A DNA stretch of 64,000 nucleotides from Dromaius novaehollandiae (GCF_036370855.1 NC_088110.1:24051501-24115500); one strand, 5' to 3'. Counted from the first letter of the stretch, positions 1-13,586 are shown. Made by a program: numbers and translations. The notes: generated by a model not told the origin, from the sequence alone.

Positions 1-44
1 CACAGGCTGCAGCAGTGGTACCTTGTCTCCCGTGCACTCTCCAG

Positions 45-3000
45 GTATTGCCATGCAGCTGGTGGAGACGAGGAGGGGAGTGCAGTACTTCACGTTTGAG
101 CACCATCGCGAATACCAGCAAGTGCAGTTCAAGTTCCTGGATGCTGTGGAGTCCATGGACCCCAACAACATTGTGGTATGTTGTGAAATTGGGATGACCG
201 TGCTGTTACGTCCTGTGCTTCCTGCAGCCCCTTTCTCTGGCCAGCGAAGTGGGCTGATGCATGCTAGTGCTCGTTTTTTGGCAGTCTTGTTTTGAGCAGT
301 AGTGTCCCATGTGCGTCTCTGTGTGAGGCAAGACAGCATTGCTTGCCGAGCTCTGTCTTCACCTTCTAAATAATACAAATGATCAAAGTGGTGCAAATGA
401 GATCCAGTCCCTGGTGACCGAGCCTTGGTGGCTCTGCCCAGAGGGCACGTCAGGTAGCCGTCTGGAAGAGGAGCCTGTAAGAAGTGGACGTTTGGCTGGA
501 GGGTCAGGAATAAAGCTCCCTTGTCTCGACTCTTCAGCTGGGAAAGGAAAAATATTGTATGAACTGTTCTTTAACAGGGAATCTAAACTAACAGTTGTTC
601 TATTTATAAACTCTTACATAGATGAAAAGTGTGTCTTTTCTTGGTATTTCAGCTAAACAGTCTTTGTGTTGAAAGTTCTTCAAGCGTGTCCAAGCTCATT
701 AAACTGTATGGTAACATTTATAGTTTGTAATGATAAGCAACAGTGAAATTGCTCTGCACGCTACTGAACCATAATTGAGGTATTTTTGCTCTGAAAACCC
801 TGGCCACGTGAGCTCGGATACATGCACTAGAGAAGTTTCTTAAAGAGGCCATTGTCCACTGAATAAAATTGACTTCCTCCCCCTTTCCCACCCTCTGCTC
901 ATAGCCACTGCTCTTTGAGCTCATTGATTCTGCTTGTAATTAGACTGAAGAATTCGTATTAAATGATGCAAAGTAGTTCCTGTGCAGTAGTACTCAACCT
1001 GGGATCCAGTCCTGAGGCCAGTTCAAATATGGACTTGTATGCATGTGCAGAGCCAGACAGGTTTTCTGTGATACGTTTCAGTCCTTACGCTCCATCTCTG
1101 TTAACTGGCCTGGCTATGTTTAAAGACGTTCCTACAGCTTTAGTCTTTCACTTTTCTTTCAAGGGTAAAATCTAACAGATGAGGGTTCGTTGATGCCAGA
1201 AGTACTTCAAAGTCCCCAACAATTTACCTGTGACAGCCACAATCTCTGTATAGCCTGAGCCCTTATCTGCTTCACTGCTCTGGTTTCAGCATGCAAGATA
1301 CAAAACATTGTTTTTCAGCATCCCGTTCAGTGATCTTTTTTCTTTTGCTTTTGCCAGTGGGTTAGAAGGGTCTTGTTGGTGAAGCTTTAAGTGCTTATTA
1401 TTAAGAGCATTTTTCCCATCACTGTAAAACTGGATGCTCCATCTCTTCTGAGAAGAAGGGCTGTATGGGAACCTAGAGAAAGCAGTGAGAGGCAAAATGT
1501 CAAGCAAGCAGCACTGGGGCAAAGGCACTGGGCTAAAGCAGCCTGGAATATGAAAGCTGTCTACTGTAGGTGGGAACGTTGGCCATCGCTCTGGAGATGT
1601 ATGACTTGTGAAACTTTTGAAGATGTGTTTTTCATTTGCGGGGGGAACCCTAGACATTGAGAAGTTTTGAAGTAACTCCAGTTTTTTCATATTGAACCTG
1701 AGTTTTAAGTGCTTAGTAAAAATAGGGAATGTATAATAGAATTAGTGAATGGAAAGTTATTTGAGGTATGGTTAAACTTATACTTCTAGTATTCAGAAGC
1801 CTGGAAAAAGCCATTTTATTTCCATTACCATTCAGGACCTGAATATTGAAATTTTAATAGATGGGTGAAAACGTCCTCTCAGTGCCCAGAGGAGAGCAAA
1901 GCCTAACCAAATGTTAAGAACTGTTAGAAAGGGATAGAGAACAAAACAAAAATGTAATTATACCTAGTGGCTGCATCTCGAATATTCTGTGCAGTTGTGG
2001 GCTCCGCCTTCAAAAGGGTGTAGTAGAACTGAGAGAGATGCAGAGAAGGACAGAAAGGATGATCAAAGGCCTGGCACGGCCTCTGTGCTGGAAGAGCAGG
2101 GCTGACTGGGACTTCATTTGGAGGGAGGTGCCTGAGGGAAGCTGCGACAGAGGTCTCAAACCTTGTGTGGAGTGGGGAGGAATCTGGTTGCTGTCCTTTC
2201 TGACACAAAGGTGAAGCTGGCAGATTCAGACCGAAGGAAGTTCTCCACAGTGTGTATTTAAGCTGTAGATAGATCTCTGTATCACAGAGTGTAGGTGCAG
2301 AAAAGTTACTAGGGTCGATAAGTGAACTAATTCCTCAGAGGAAACTCCACTGAAGGCAATTAATATAAGATGGCATCTCTGACAGTGGGAGTCCCTGGAC
2401 CCCTAATGATTGGCAGCTTAGAAAGTATGCTGGGACTCTTCATATTCTCGTGTTTCTTGTCCTCTTTCCCATGCTTCTACTTCTGGAGACAGGGTGCTGG
2501 GCCAGATGGGCCTGTAGTCTGACCCAGTGTGGTTGTTTTTGTGTTGTTTACATCCGTAATTTTAGCCTTATCAATGAGGAATAGCCCAGCCTTGAGCTAC
2601 AGTGTTATCATTAGCTCTCTGATGGTGTGGGACAGGATTCCTTTGCCTTCAGACCCAGAGGGAAAAATAGTCCCTTTCTCTTATGTGCTATGTCAGGGTA
2701 TTTGCCTTCCTGCAGTGCTTACAGAGCTTGCCTTGCAAGCAGAATGCACAAGAAACCAGTGATTTGTGCCATCATGTAACCAAGCTCCTGCTCTTCTTTA
2801 GCTGTTGCTTCAGATGAACCCGTACCATGTGGACTCACTTCTGCAGCTCAGTGATGTGTGTCGGATGCAGGAGGATCAGGAGATGGCCCGTGATCTCATA
2901 GGTAAGAGTTGAGGTGAGGGGTAGGTGTGAGTAGCTGTGGTTCAGTTTTGTTTTGGTTTCAGCAAAGAAATAGCAAACTGGAAGGGTTTGTTCAGCTCTG

Positions 3001-6000
3001 TGTTTGTGACTTTGCGGCTGTGAGCACTGAGCCTCATGCCATCCTTCAGAGTAGCAGCTTTTGCTGGAGGCTTTTGAGTGGAGAGCGCCTGACATGCTTG
3101 TCTGTGGCAAAGCACATTGACTTTCACCTTTAAAATGAATGAGAGAGTTATCTGGACAACAAGAATTGCTGAGATCTCACCCGTAAGGAGCCCCTCCCAG
3201 GAAGAGGGCCTGCTGACTTGGTAACTACCGAGTACTGCAGGGTGAGGGACCACTGCAGGAAGCCTACTGCACCTTCAGGGAGTGTGCCAGCTCTCCAGGC
3301 CAGGGTGCTTCGCCTTGCCGTGACCAGCACGTTGCAGGCCAGCATGGCAAGCTCTGCTCCTTCGAGCACCGCAGGCTGGAGCGGGGAAGGAGGCGTGCTG
3401 GAGGATAGTTGCCCCTCAGACTGCTGTCCTGCACTCTGAAGCGTTTGAGATGTGGTGTTTAGTTACTCACGTACACGTTCTTCAGCATGATAGGAGAGGC
3501 CAGAGACACAGTGAGGACAGGATTTTTGGCTTCCACCTCTGAAGATGGTTGTGACAGAGGCAGTTGTAGCTCAGACTGCCTCTGGAAGAGTTACTTTTTG
3601 GAACCAGAGCATGATCCAGTGCCTGCAGGAGAGTAACAGTGCTCGCTTGCCTGGGTCTCTGCTGGGACCACATATTCTAAAGTAGTTTCACACCTTGCTA
3701 GGGTGTGAAACAACCTTATTTCATGGCCTGCAGGCTCCTGAGCCCTCAATAGTTATCAGTGTCCAGGCCAAATTGACTCCCTGTGGGAAATACTGAGGTG
3801 GGGGGAAAGCATGCTGTGCTGGGTGATGGCGTGCCCTGATGGTGCCTGTGCTGTGTGCAGAGCGGGCGCTGTACAGCCTGGAGTGCGCATTTCACCCGGT
3901 CTTCAGTCTCACCAGCGGAAGCTGCAGGCTTGACTACCGGCGGCCAGAGAACAGGTAGGTGGTTCACTGTCTCCTGCGTGTCTGCTGGAGAGTCGTTGCC
4001 GGTGTGCTGATGGCCTAGTTTGGGCGTGGAGACCCAGATTCACGGTGTCTGCTGCATCATCGACACTTGCAAGCGGTGGCTAGGGACCTTGAATGCCCCT
4101 GTCTGTCAGAATAAGTTTTACCTCTCAGCAGTCAATGGCAATGTCCCTTGGCAAAGGGGACAAAGGCAGAACATCTGTAAACACAGGCAGTGCTTGTGAG
4201 AAGGGTGCAGGTACTGGAGACACCAGCAGCTCTTGCTCTCCTGGGTCGCTTACACTGAGATAGATGGAAATTTTCTGTAAAGTACCCTCTTTTCTGAGGG
4301 ATTTCTCATCTGAGCATTAGCTTTTCCTCCCTGTCAGTGTCCTTTTCAGTACAGTTATTACCTGTTACCGCAAAAAGTCACTTGTTTTTGTCACAGAAAT
4401 ACTCACTGTGGGTTTAAGTCTGTGTTCGGTGTCCTGTGTGCTGTCTGCTCGGCTCTTGTTCCCAGCACTTGCGCTTATCTAGGCCTGGCTGTTTATATAA
4501 TTTTGATAGTTATGCAGCTGCAGAGAAAGGTGACTTTATTCTGGGAATTTTCCAGTCATCTGATCTACGTAATCTCTCTCAAATCTCTATACCTTGAGTT
4601 TGCTCAGGTTTCCAGTTCCCACTCGCTGACAGACTTTGTGCAGTCTGTTACCTGGACACTGTGATCTATATCTTACCCAGGTGGGATGCTAGTCCTTCCC
4701 CCCGTGCACATGTGGTCATGCACACGCTGTGTCACTGTCCTGTCGCAGCGCTGAGCAGCCTGGGACAAAGGCTGAGGCATGGTTGTGCTAAGCCTGCACG
4801 ATGCAGGCTTTAGGGATTTGCTTATTTGTTTTGTCCTGAATCATCAGACCTGATGCTGTGGTGTGCACAAGGCTTTGGGGCCTTGGGGAGCAGAGGTGAA
4901 ATAGGCCACGGTTTTGTCATCTCCCTGCTTGTACAATGGCATGAAGATGGAAAAATCTGAGATGAGAATCTGGAGCCTCCTGTGTGAAGGCTCTCTGGCA
5001 CTCTGTGTTCAAGCACTAGAATGGGTCTCCTGGGTCCGCTTGGCTGCACAGCTGCATTAATACCTGAGGGAGGGGGTGTTGAGGCTGACTTGGTTCCTAT
5101 CCTTGAATGAAATGAGGCGCTCTTCTCTAAACTTGGCTTCTAAAACCTGTTCTTATTCTGTCTGTGTAGAGCTTTCTACCTGGCTCTCTTCAAACACCTG
5201 ATGTTCCTGGAGAAGAGAGGCTGTCCTCGAACAGCCCTGGAGTTCTGCAAGCTGATTCTGAGGTAGAGACCCCTGCGGAGTGCTTCATCCATGTTTCCTC
5301 CAGAAAAGTGGGGTCCTCTCCACTACTGAGCTGTGGGCCTGGCTGATACGGAGAAAGGCCTGCAGAGCCCAGTCTTTGCAAAGCCTATGTGCAACAGTGG
5401 CTTCAACCCGCTGTATTTGTGTGGCCCTTGAGCTTCCTCCTGTGTGGTTCCAGGAGGGCCCATCACCCTCTGCAGGAACGCGTGCCCCGGAGGGGCAGGC
5501 ACAGCCCTTCTGGCCATGTGGGGACCGTTTTGTTGTTCTCATCTCCAATTGCTGAGTCGTGGAAGCTTTCTGGATGCTAGTGGGAAAGTCTCGTTTGGGT
5601 TAGAAATGAGGGCAGCTACTTAAGCTTTCGTGACACTTACTTTGGTTCCTCCCGTTGTGCTTGCCTCTCTCTGAAGCCTTGATCCAGAGAACGACCCGCT
5701 GTGTGTACTGCTGTTGATTGATTTTCTGTCCCTTCGAGCTAGAGAGTACGGCTTCCTGACACGCATGTTCCAGGAGTGGGAGGTGAGTTGCCAACAGACC
5801 ACCCTGGCGAGAGACGAGGCAGAACGAGGAGGGGGCTGGTTCCTGGGGCTCGGGGCTCTTCAGTGGGCTGTCTCCATGTGAGTTGGGCTGGAAGAGGGGG
5901 GAAGCTGTGCCATGGAGCATGAGAGGAAAAACACTTGTATCTCTAGAGCTGTGTAAAAGTTACCCCCTGCGATTTCTCTCCGAAGCAGACCCCCTGAGCT

Positions 6001-9000
6001 ACATTGCATGTGGTTTTCATAACTGGCTTAACCCTTTGAGGGGCTGTCTCATGGGCAGGCTGGCATCCTGCGGTCCTCAGAATGACCCATAAAAGCTAGG
6101 GTGCTTGTTTTCTTGTAATCCTGGTACCTTATAAACAGTGGTGTGAACTCAGAATTGCTTTCTCAGTTGTGGGAACACCAAGCCAAGCCAGAGGCTGGAA
6201 AGTAACTTACTCCAGTAAGCAAGAAATCTCACTCAACATACAGCTGAGCCGTGTTGAGATCACTCTGCATGTCTTCATTTCTTCCTAAATCTATCCCTTT
6301 GATCCCACAGAGTCACCGGAATTTGTCCCAGCTCCCCAATTTTGCATTCTCGGTTCCGCTGGCCTATTTCTTCCTGAGCCAGCAGGAAGAGCGCTCAGAG
6401 CTGGAGCTAAGCCAAGCCCGGGAGATTGCTGCCCAGCTCATCCAGCTTGCGCTGATCATGTTCCCAAGCGGTAAGTCTGTCCCCACCGGTAAGTCCATCC
6501 CCACAGGCTTTGTCACTGTCTTCACCTGCAAAAGCACATGAGGGTTCCAGGCAGTCGAAAACAGAAGCAGCAGTTTGCCCGTGGGTTGCAAATGGTGTCT
6601 GCCACAGTCTGAGACAGGAGGCCAGGCTCAGAGGGGTGACACGGGTCACACAGATCAGCAGTGACAGGAGCTGCTGTAAGAGTCCAAGCTGTACCTGCAG
6701 CCCGCTGTGGGCAGCGGTGGGGTTCGGCCTTTCTGCCCTGCACCTTGGCAGGGCCAGAGAGCAAGCGGTGCAATCAGATGGGGCCGACACAGCCATGAGT
6801 CTGCCGTGTGTTAGGAAGAGATCAGCAACTGTTCTCTCTGCCGTTCACCCTTCTGTCAGAGCAGCTGATGCCCCTTCGCTGTAGATAGTCATGGGCACGC
6901 GAGCTGGGGGAGGGTGAGAACTGAAATCTTGGAGCAGGAAAATGCTTTACCGCAGGGCTCCTGGGAGCAGAGACAGCAAGTCTCTCTCAGCTCTCCCTCC
7001 GAGGCACTGCTGTGCTTTAGATGTGGTCTGTATGGGCATCCATCACTTGCTTTTATCCAGTTAGGGCTCCTGTCCCTGAAAGCAGATATGCATCCCCTCC
7101 AGGCCCAGGGGGTACACAGAGTGCCAGGGAGGGTGTGCCTTTATAGGCAGGAACAACCAGCTTTTGAACAGAGCTTTAGTTTGTGTTGGCTGAAAACATC
7201 TTTTTTTGCTGCTTGTTACGGTGACTGAAATAAAACCCTTGTTCAAGTTCAAAGGCCAGCAGCATTAATTGCATAGAATTGCACCTGATTTCACTGGAAA
7301 AAGTTTGTTGGTTTTTTTTTTTCTTTCTTTGGATCTGTTTCCATCATCCACACAGAGAATAAAACACAGCATAAACTCCAGCTGTGAAGCTGGCAGTGTC
7401 CCCTTCGCATTGGTTCTCATTCAGTGTCCCCAACCTGCTGGGAGACTTGCCCTCCCTGGATGGGGCCCGTGTCTCTGCGGCCCTGGCAGGGTTGCCCGGC
7501 CGCTCCCGCAGCACTTCTCGGCAGTCTGTTGAAAATGAGCTCTGTGACTTTCTTCTGCAGTTCTTATGCCGTTGTTGGATCACTGCAGTGTGCAGGCAGA
7601 TGCCAGGGTCACATCCCATTCCTTTTTTGGGTTGAACGCTCAGATAAGGTAAGACCTGGAGATGTTCTTATTAAATAGAAGAAATCAATTCTTCTGGTAG
7701 CGAGGCTCTTGCTTGCTCAGGCAGTTAATGGAGTTATAAGCTGTGGAGGAGAACATCTACTCTTTCTGAACAGGGCATGCTGAGAGGCTGTCAGATGCTT
7801 TGATAATGGATTCCCATAAAAGCTACCAGATAAGTCTAATAGACCTGCCTCACCTTAATGTAGATGGGTGAGAAGTTCATACTGTAGCTTGTTGATACAT
7901 GTAGTAACAGAACAACATGTGCATGCTTCTGGGGCAGGCTGTCTCCTGCCAGTCTGGATTTCCCTGACACGTGGTCCTGTAAACAAATGTGTGGTCTCCC
8001 CTGGGGTAAAGACAGTAGAACTTTCATCTCACGGCTATGCTTGTTCCAAAATAGGCAGAGGCAGAAAAACTGGTGAAGGTAGATGTAAATAGCAAAGCTG
8101 AGAGCCTGTGATTCCTCTCTTCGTATTCTCACACTGAAGCACAGTCCAGAGTTGAGCCCTTTCCAGACAGCGCAGGTACCTGCAGGCAAGAGGAAGGAAG
8201 GGGCCCTGAATAATAACTGTCTCCTGTAGCCAGCCTCCTGCCTTGAACCAGCTGACATCCCTCTACGTGGGAAGGACTCACTCCCTGTGGAAGGACCCCG
8301 CTGTCATGGCTTGGCTGGAGACAAACGTCCACGAGGTGTTGTGCAAGGTGGATGCCAGGGACCCGCTGGTGGAGGAGTGTGAGCACAAGTAAGTGCGGTG
8401 GGCAGGGATGATCGGCTCTTGTACTGCACATGGGTGCAGAAACACCGGGACAGACCAGGCCGGGGAGTTCCTCAGGCAAGGGAGAAGTTCTCTCCTGGGC
8501 AGCGGTGACTTTGGCGCTGGCTCAGAGCCCCAAAGCTGCTGATGCTGAGGGTTAAGCTGTGGGGCCAGGAAGGCAGAAGCTCTCTTCTTCCTGGCTTTGC
8601 GCAAAGGTGAATTAAGAGCTGTAGTTGTTGCTGCTTGGGGAACGTGTGCTGCACCAACTTCCTCCAGCCTCAGCTGTTCCGCGTGCCTTGGAAGCAGCGC
8701 AGAGGAGACGAAGGGGTTGCTGTTGGCTGGGAGTGGCAGGCGATGACTGCACTGGCTCAAAGGCATTTAGCGCGCAGGGCAGGCAAGTGCTTAGAACAGC
8801 TTCCAGCTCTGAGAAGCTGGAGAGGGAGGCATTAAGTGTTGTCCTGAACTGAAGTTAGTTTGCTCTGCTGACCTGTAGAGAGGCAGTGAGAGATAGCTGT
8901 GCAGTGTCTCAGCCTTTCTGCTCTTTCATCTAGAGGTCAGCAGCCACTAAGCGACTTTGGCTTTGCCTTAGGCCAGCTCTTTCCAAAGTGGCAAGTCCCA

Positions 9001-11073
9001 GCAGAACCAGGGATGAAGCAGACATTGCACCTAGAGAAGCAGAAATTAAAAGCTTGTTGTGCAGAGGTGTGTTCTGTGCAATCCCTCAGCAGAAATCCTC
9101 TGTCCCCTCCCTGCCGTAGGAGGAAGATGCGATACCAGAGTGCACCCAGGAATATCTACCGACATGTGATCCTCTCGGAGATGAAGGAAGCCACGGCAGC
9201 TCTGCCTCTGGTGAGGGGTCTTAAGGCGGCGCAGATGACGTTGCTGTGTGCGGTGTGATGGCACTTGCATCCCTGTTATGCATGTAAATGCTGGGAATGT
9301 CTTAAACCACAGCCGCTGGAGGGGTCCCAGAGGGGACACGTAGAGAGGTTATTTTGCTGGACTTCACAGTTCCTTGTGCCGCACGGAGGAAGGGAACTTC
9401 AGCTTGCTGCTGTGTCCCCTTGTGCTGCCCTTAAGTTGCTGGCAGCAAGAACTCTGTACTTGGTTCATGGAAATGCTGGTGCACGCTGTGCTGCTGCAGG
9501 ACGAGATGAGAAAGCAAGGTCCAAAGCATGTCCCAAACTTAGCGATATTGCACTGACAGCTAAAGGAAGTCCCTTGCTCTCGCTCGTCATGGCTTGTTTG
9601 CCCAAGCAGTCCAGCATGTTTTCCACTGAGGTTTCCCACCCTGCTTTTAGGAATAGCCATGTACAAAGACATTCTGGCACTGCAAAAATAAACGTCCACG
9701 TGACCTCAGAGTGCCTTCACTGTGTGCACTGTTTCCTGGGACACCTCAGGTTAAGGCACGTAGATGCATGTGTAGCTGTCCGGCCTGCAGCCGTGCCTGG
9801 CTCTGTTGCTCTCCCCCAGTTAAGGCCTGTCCAAGTGGTCCGGCTGTCTCCATGGCTTGGTGTTTGCTGCTGGCGGCAGCACAACCTTCACCTCTTTCTT
9901 TCTCTCCTCTCCAGGAGGTGACGTCGCAGCCTGTAATGGGCTTTGACCCCTTACCTCCCTTGGACTCCATCATTTCCTACACCAGACCAGAAAGGTACCT
10001 TTTGCACCCCTTGTTTCTGCGCTGGCACAGCTGACGTGTTCCCAACACGTATGCCCGAGTGCTCGGCGCTCGGAGCTGACGTCCTCCATGTAAGAGCCTC
10101 ACTGACAGGCAAATTATACAGGCAGGACTTGTCCTGCTGCTTTTGCTTACGGCTGGCGGTCACCACCGGAGACAGCAGCTATTCACAGCCATTAAGACAA
10201 AGGCTGTTGAAAAACGTTGGTTGACATTAGCATCTCTTAAATGAGGTGGTTTGGGATAATGCAGATTTAATCGCAGCCAGCCTCAGTGTGCAAAAACTGT
10301 TTAGGTGAAGCTGGTACGTGTCTTATACACTGACCCTGCTTGAAGGAAACCTGGTAGTGCCTTTAATGACTGCTTTGCCCAGACGCTGGCCAGCTGCTGG
10401 CTGCCTGGGGCAAGCAAACCCCTGTGAATCCCCCAACCGTGCTTTGGGGAAGCTCAACCGACAGGGCTGGCTCAGGGAGGTGCTGTGTGTTGCTGCTGGC
10501 AGCGTGGTCCTCTCCAGCTTCTCTGCGCTGTCTCAGCCCAAATGAGTGCCAAAAGGTCAAATACTAAATTTGCCCCTTAACAGTGTTGTGTGACTTTTCT
10601 CTTTCAGAACGAATCATCCATCCAATGAAAGCACTTTATCTCTCTTCTTCCGATCGCTATTGCCAAATTTTAACTTACAGGTACGTGCGGTCAGCTGCTG
10701 CTGGCCAATCTGAGCACACTTCTGCTTTCAGTACAGACAGAAGTATCTGCTGCACAGTGTTTCTGCAAAGGGAGTGGCTCTTGGCATATGCAGTTCGTAA
10801 ACGTCAGGTTGCAGAAGAGCCTGATCCTCCCTGGCAGGCAGTGTCGCCTCTGCCTGTTTGCTGCAGACAGGCAGCTCCACAGCTGGGTGCTCCAGCTCTG
10901 CTCTCTTGCAGGGGGACATCAGACACGACGGGGATGAAGAGGCCGGAGCAGGGCAGGACCTGAACCAGGGGGTGAACAGGCTCATGGCAGCCATGCGGGA
11001 CATGCTGGCGAACATCCAGTTTCAGGAGCCCCCGCGAGACGACAATCCCGAAGGAGATGCGGACTGGGACTGA
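45..11073 (+). CDS. TCF25: TCF25 (NULP1/Rqc1 homologue), C-terminal part, 12 exons
   Basis: Partial gene entering from the left edge. Coding exons: 45-175, 2802-2901, 3861-3954, 5170-5262, 5677-5782, 6311-6470, 7561-7648, 8230-8388, 9120-9210, 9915-9994, 10608-10680, 10912-11073 (stop TGA 11071-11073). All junctions are GT-AG and phases join without a break, giving 444 residues after a split first codon; the mammalian protein has about 676, so the N-terminal third lies outside. Recognisable family stretches include [20 protein letters not shown] in the first exon, [20 protein letters not shown] in the second and [17 protein letters not shown] across the fourth and fifth. The helical-repeat Tcf25 domain fills most of this part and the last exon is acidic (ends DADWD). 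The family acts in the ribosome quality control complex with Listerin, on 60S subunits; it was first described as a nuclear transcription factor. The fifth intron (5783-6310) precedes the exon with a duplicated donor (see findings). Identification is firm. Confidence 0.95.
1981..2560 (+). mobile_element. CR1-family LINE, 3' fragment in a TCF25 intron
   Basis: The text runs like the 3' part of a CR1/L3 LINE in sense orientation. A CAGTTGTGGGCTCC stretch lies near 1991, followed by a GGATGATCAAAGG block near 2056, a GGAAGTTCTCCACAGTGTGT block near 2235, and the family's signature 3' end near 2491-2530 (GGGCCAGATGGGCCT then GTCTGACCCAGTGTGG). It lies in the first intron of this window (176-2801) and keeps no open reading frame. 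It looks old: many substitutions against the remembered family text. The exact left edge is uncertain. This is the only clear interspersed repeat I see in the window. Confidence 0.75.
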
Positions 11074-11137
11074 GCCGAGAGCGTGCATCTTCCACCAGAG
11101 CACTGTGTAATCGCCCCCCTGACTTGTCTCGCACTCC

Positions 11138-11143
11138 AATAAA
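11138..11143 (+). terminator. TCF25: TCF25 polyadenylation signal AATAAA
   Basis: Canonical AATAAA 65 bases after the TCF25 stop, so the 3' UTR is very short. A GT-rich stretch (TTCTTTGTGGTTTTT) follows about 30 bases downstream, as expected for a cleavage site. Confidence 0.85.
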
Positions 11144-13532
11144 GTCACACAAACCAGAGAGGCCTGTTCTTTGTGGTTTTTCCTGGTGCTCTGTCCAGCG
11201 GAGGCTGCCACTGTCGGCTCTTGACCTTTCAAATTTCTCAGCACGGGGCCAGATACTGCCTTAAAATGGCAGAGCTGATCTATAACATCCCTGCCCCAGG
11301 AGGGGAGGCGTGCTGGATGGCTATAGTCTTTTTTGCCCTCTTCCCTCTAGCCCTTTTTGCTCTTTGCCACTTCCTTCAGGCTGGAGCTTCCTTCCCTCCC
11401 CGAAATGCCCCAGGCCTCACAAGGGTTGCTGCTTGCCGCGGGCTTGGTGGTCGCTGCCGCAGCGCTGTCCCCTCCGGGCCGCGGGGCGCGAATGGGCCGG
11501 GGCTGTGCTTGAGCTCCGGCCTGGCCCTGCGCAGTCTAAAGGAACAAGGTGCGTGTGGGTGGCTGCACCTGGTGCCCTGGGTGCTGTGGTCTCCCTTCGT
11601 GCCTCGCCGAGGTGCATGGGGAGCAGCTCTTGTTAGTGATGCAGCCCTTTGATCGTGCTGGGCACAGGAACGACGCCCCCCGCCCCCTTTTTTTCTTCTT
11701 TTCCCTGTTCTGCTGCCTCCGAGCAGGGCACGGAAGGGTGCAGAGCCAGGAATGAGGTCAGCTGTAATAAAACTCTTGCAGGCAGCAACCACGAGCAAAA
11801 GCTTTTAAATTTCTGCTGTGTAACAGTGTATGTGGCTCCCTAATGCTGAGCCAGGCTGCGCTGCCCGGAAAAATCCTCCCCCTCCGTTGCAGTGCCTGCT
11901 CCAGCCGCTGTCCGTGCCGCGTCCGCTCCCAGGAGCAGCCTGGCTCATGAGCGGGAGTCAGTACCGGGCGTCAGGCGTCCCACGCGGGGCGGTTGGCTTC
12001 CCGGCACCGGGGCTGGGGGAGGCTGCCCGGAGCCCTGCCGTCTGCGCTGGAGGCTCAGTCCTGCCCCTCAGCACGTCCCAGGCAGCAGAGCAAACGGGGC
12101 TCTGCCCCACGGGGAGGAGCGGCCCGTCCACTCCCCGGGCCTGCGCCGCTGCCCTGGCTCCGTTCATGCTCCCTGGAGTTGCAGACTGGGCGCTTCAGGG
12201 CTCTGCTCTCAAAGGCTCTGTTGATAAAGCGGAAATTCGTTGCACGTAGTGGTGCACCGTGCAGCTGAGTAACAGCCAGGAGGGGAAGCCGGTGCCTGTG
12301 GTCCGGTGTCCTTGTTCCCTGCCGGCCTGGGCTGCCCGGGGGCACCCGGTGGTGGGGAACGTTGGGGACGCCCGGCCTCGCCGCTCCCAGGGCAGCGGCT
12401 GCAGGGCGAGCACACGCCGGCCTGCCTCGATGGGCAGCTCTTGCTTGCCAGAGCACTAAAATTAATTCCTGCTCTGTCCCTGCCGCGCTGGCTCGGGAGC
12501 CGCTCGGGGTGAGGACGAGGACCAGCCCTTCCCAGCGCGGTCGCCTCGAGACGGGGCCCTCGGCAGCCTGCGGGAAGCAGCCGGAAGCAGCCAGCGGGAC
12601 CGGCCTTTTCCTGCCGATGTGACCGGCTCCTTGGCAGCCGTGCAGCTCCAGGCAGCGCCAAGCCGAAGGCACATGACGGTTAGCCGGGCCCCACGCCGCC
12701 CCAGCCCGCCCCAGCGCTCGCGGGGGCAGCCGAGGCCGCGTGCGGCTCCGGGGCCGGCAGCACCGGGCTGCTCCGAGCGGCACCGGGCGGCTCCGCGGGC
12801 AGGGCCCGGGCAGCGGGCCGCGGCACGGGACTGCGGTTAGCTGGTTCGCTGGCCGGGCTTGGCGTTGGCGAGCCGCCGCGGGGCATCTGGTCCATCCGTG
12901 GGTCCCTGCCGTGGGGAGCCGGGGCGGGATGCTCTGGCAATGCCAGGACCGGCAGACGGTTTCTTCTCCCAGAGAAAACGGGGCCTTCGAGGAACCCTAC
13001 AGGGCTCCGTTGCCGGCCCCGCGGCGCGACGCCTTCCCCGCCTGCCCTTGCAGGAGCCCAGGGCCCCTGAGTGCCCGGCGGGGCTGAGACGGTGCCCCGT
13101 GGCCCCGAGGACATCGTGGGGGTCAGCGGGGGCCGGACCAACCGCGGCTAGCTCTGCGGCGGGACGCGGCTCCGAGCAAACGCGGAGCCGAAGGCCGGCT
13201 CTGCCCTTTGCACCAGGCTGGGGGGGAGCCGCTCTGCTCCTGCGGCGGGGAGGCTGCGTGGCCCCGCCGGGCTCCCCGGGGTGCACGGACCCCCCAGGGC
13301 ACACAGGTGCCTAGGTGACATGGGTGCATGGGAGACCCCGGGGTGCAGGGGATCTTCCAGGGAGCACGGGGCTCCCCACGGTGCGCGGGAGACCCCAGGG
13401 TGTACAGGGAGCCCCAGGGAGCATGAGAAGCCCCCCAGGCCCACAGGGCGCACGGGCTCCCCCAGGGCAGTGCTGGGAGTCCGGGGGCCCCCGGCTCCGC
13501 GCGGCTGCCCTGGCCGCCGGGGCGCAGAGCCG
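11144..13532. other. TCF25-MC1R intergenic region
   Basis: No conserved protein or RNA gene was recognised on either strand. GC content rises sharply from about 11400 onward. Open frames here are long only because stop codons are rare in GC-rich DNA. A T-rich run lies near 11688-11702. The right part (13280-13500) is a degenerate minisatellite. Confidence 0.6.
13280..13500. repeat. Degenerate G/C-rich minisatellite upstream of MC1R
   Basis: Irregular units of roughly 28-30 bases built from GGGAGCCCC, GGGAGACCCC and CAGGGxGCAC blocks recur about seven times (for example near 13341, 13371, 13390 and 13411). Confidence 0.6.
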
Positions 13533-13586
13533 TCATGTGCGTGCCCACCCTCCGCGGAGGAGGGGCTGAGGGAGCCGGCTTTAAAG
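13533..13586 (+). promoter_or_regulatory. MC1R: Candidate MC1R promoter: M-box-like E-box and TTTAAA
   Basis: CGTCATGTGCG around 13531-13541 contains the E-box CATGTG with the 5' T that marks an MITF M-box (consensus AGTCATGTGCT, 9 of 11 matching). CTTTAAAG at 13579-13586 is a TATA-like element about 46 bases further on. MC1R transcription in melanocytes is known to depend on MITF through a CATGTG E-box in mammals. The distance to the MC1R start codon is about 340-390 bases. No transcript evidence is available, so this is an inference. Confidence 0.45.
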
